Shown here: in pieces, positions 6,358 to 6,603 of the stretch | How the letters are laid out: each line of letters opens with the position of its first letter | Position numbering within the stretch: the stretch's first letter is position 1 | NCBI GenBank assembly: GCA_946534775.1 | Contig: CAMNCZ010000059.1 | Location: 1 to 6,603 of the forward strand | DNA length: 6,603 nucleotides | Reading direction: 5' to 3' | Origin: an uncultured Eubacteriaceae bacterium | GTDB lineage: Bacteria > Bacillota > Clostridia > Lachnospirales > CAG-274 | The notes under the pieces: model-generated | Seen by the model: only the letters and a program-made list of their open reading frames with translations | What the model was told of the DNA's origin: nothing | Databases searched by the model: none | Position numbers and translations under genes: made by a program

Positions 6358-6506
6358 AATATCCCTCTCTTTCTCTTTATTCCCCTAAAAACATCGAGCA
6401 CCTAAAGGGGGTTGGCAAAACGCCCACCTATTTGATAAAACCACATAACATCGGATGAAACTTGATAAAGCGGCAAAAGGTACAGAAACAAGCGGTTTTG
6501 AGCATT
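6305..6506. other. Gene-poor spacer between the DUF4914 terminator and the tRNA terminator
   Basis: Apart from the short minus-strand frame at its left, no coding region is supported here. Visible structure includes an imperfect hairpin (6410-6428), two direct copies of TTGATAAA (6432-6439 and 6462-6469), two copies of AAGCGG 22 bases apart (6468 and 6490), and a distant 9-bp inverted pair, TTTCATCCG (6312-6320) and CGGATGAAA (6452-6460). The short repeats are individually weak. Together with the stub they could be remains of a mobile-element end. Confidence 0.5.
6410..6428. repeat. Imperfect inverted repeat upstream of the ribbon-helix-helix-like stub
   Basis: GGTTGGC (6410-6416) and GCCCACC (6422-6428) pair at six of seven positions around the loop AAAAC. 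No T-run follows on either strand, so it is unlikely to be a terminator. Its place about 50 bases upstream of a MobC-like start is where an origin-of-transfer hairpin would sit, but no nick-site motif is recognised. Confidence 0.4.
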
Positions 6507-6542
6507 AAAAAAGACTCTCTATGCAATCACATAAAGAGTCTT
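6507..6542 (-). terminator. Intrinsic terminator of the minus-strand tRNA gene
   Basis: AAGACTCT (6511-6518) pairs with AGAGTCTT (6535-6542). After one C/A mismatch, TATG (6520-6523) pairs with CATA (6530-6533) around a 6-base loop. Read on the minus strand, the A-run at 6507-6512 becomes a terminal U-tract. It starts 9 bases past the tRNA 3' end, as expected for a tRNA transcript terminator. Confidence 0.85.
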
Positions 6543-6551
6543 AAAATCAAA

Positions 6552-6603
6552 TGCGGATAACAGGACTTGAACCTGCACCACTCTTTCGAGGATAGGAATC
6601 TGA
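6552..6603 (-). tRNA. tRNA-Leu, probably anticodon CAG (3' part; 5' end beyond the window)
   Basis: Reading the minus strand, the window contains the 3' side of a tRNA. The T arm is GCAGG-TTCAAGT-CCTGT, the acceptor 3' strand TATCCGC, and the discriminator base A at 6552. CCA is not encoded (TTT follows), so the 3' end needs trailer removal and CCA addition. Between the presumed anticodon stem (TCCTA) and the T stem lie 16 bases including CTC-GAAA-GAG, a long variable arm that marks a class II tRNA (Leu, Ser or Tyr). The sequence at the window edge, TCAGAT, fits U33 followed by anticodon CAG and A37, which is Leu. The acceptor GCGGAT-type sequence also fits bacterial tRNA-Leu. The 5' half is missing, so the identity is probable rather than proven. 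Confidence 0.85.

Noticed and set aside
1..6603. CRISPR array, insertion sequence or complete prophage genes
   Set aside because: No regularly spaced repeats, transposase, integrase or phage structural motifs are visible on either strand.

Overview
The window looks like a chromosomal segment of a clostridial Firmicute, most likely a gut Oscillospiraceae/Ruminococcus-type organism. The reasons are strong AGGAGG-like ribosome sites, sigma-A promoters with 17-bp spacers, AT-rich intergenic DNA beside mid-GC genes, a Clostridia-style RNase Z, a DUF4914-type protein, and a tRNA gene without an encoded CCA. Taxonomy is inferred from gene content only.

Layout: the last 13 codons of an unknown upstream gene (1-42) end at an intrinsic terminator (53-79). 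A near-consensus promoter (97-125) then drives a probable three-gene operon on the plus strand: an AlgI/DltB-type membrane O-acyltransferase (182-1639), a TIM-barrel amidohydrolase-like metal hydrolase (1686-2450), and RNase Z (2447-3358), whose start overlaps the preceding stop by 4 bp. A second promoter (3391-3419) precedes a membrane-anchored protein with an extracytoplasmic domain of unknown role (3459-4157), possibly DUF4367-like. After a weak AT-only terminator and an AT-rich control region (4158-4355) comes a large single gene (4356-6257) for a DUF4914-type protein. It has a textbook P-loop of the HPr kinase/PEP carboxykinase style and a codon usage that suggests high expression. It ends at a strong 14-bp hairpin terminator (6269-6304).

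The right end (6305-6603) is on the minus strand. It holds the 3' part of a class II tRNA, probably Leu with anticodon CAG, followed by its terminator. Beyond that is a gene-poor stretch with an imperfect inverted repeat and a 25-codon reading frame that has a good ribosome site and resembles the start of a ribbon-helix-helix (MobC/Arc-like) protein. This may be the stub of a mobile element that once sat beside the tRNA.

The genes do not form one obvious pathway. The acyltransferase suggests O-acylation of an exported polymer, but its usual SGNH/AlgJ-like partner is not beside it. The amidohydrolase and RNase Z are translationally coupled. The most interesting items are the DUF4914 P-loop protein with its symmetric upstream element, and the possible mobilization-gene relic next to the tRNA.
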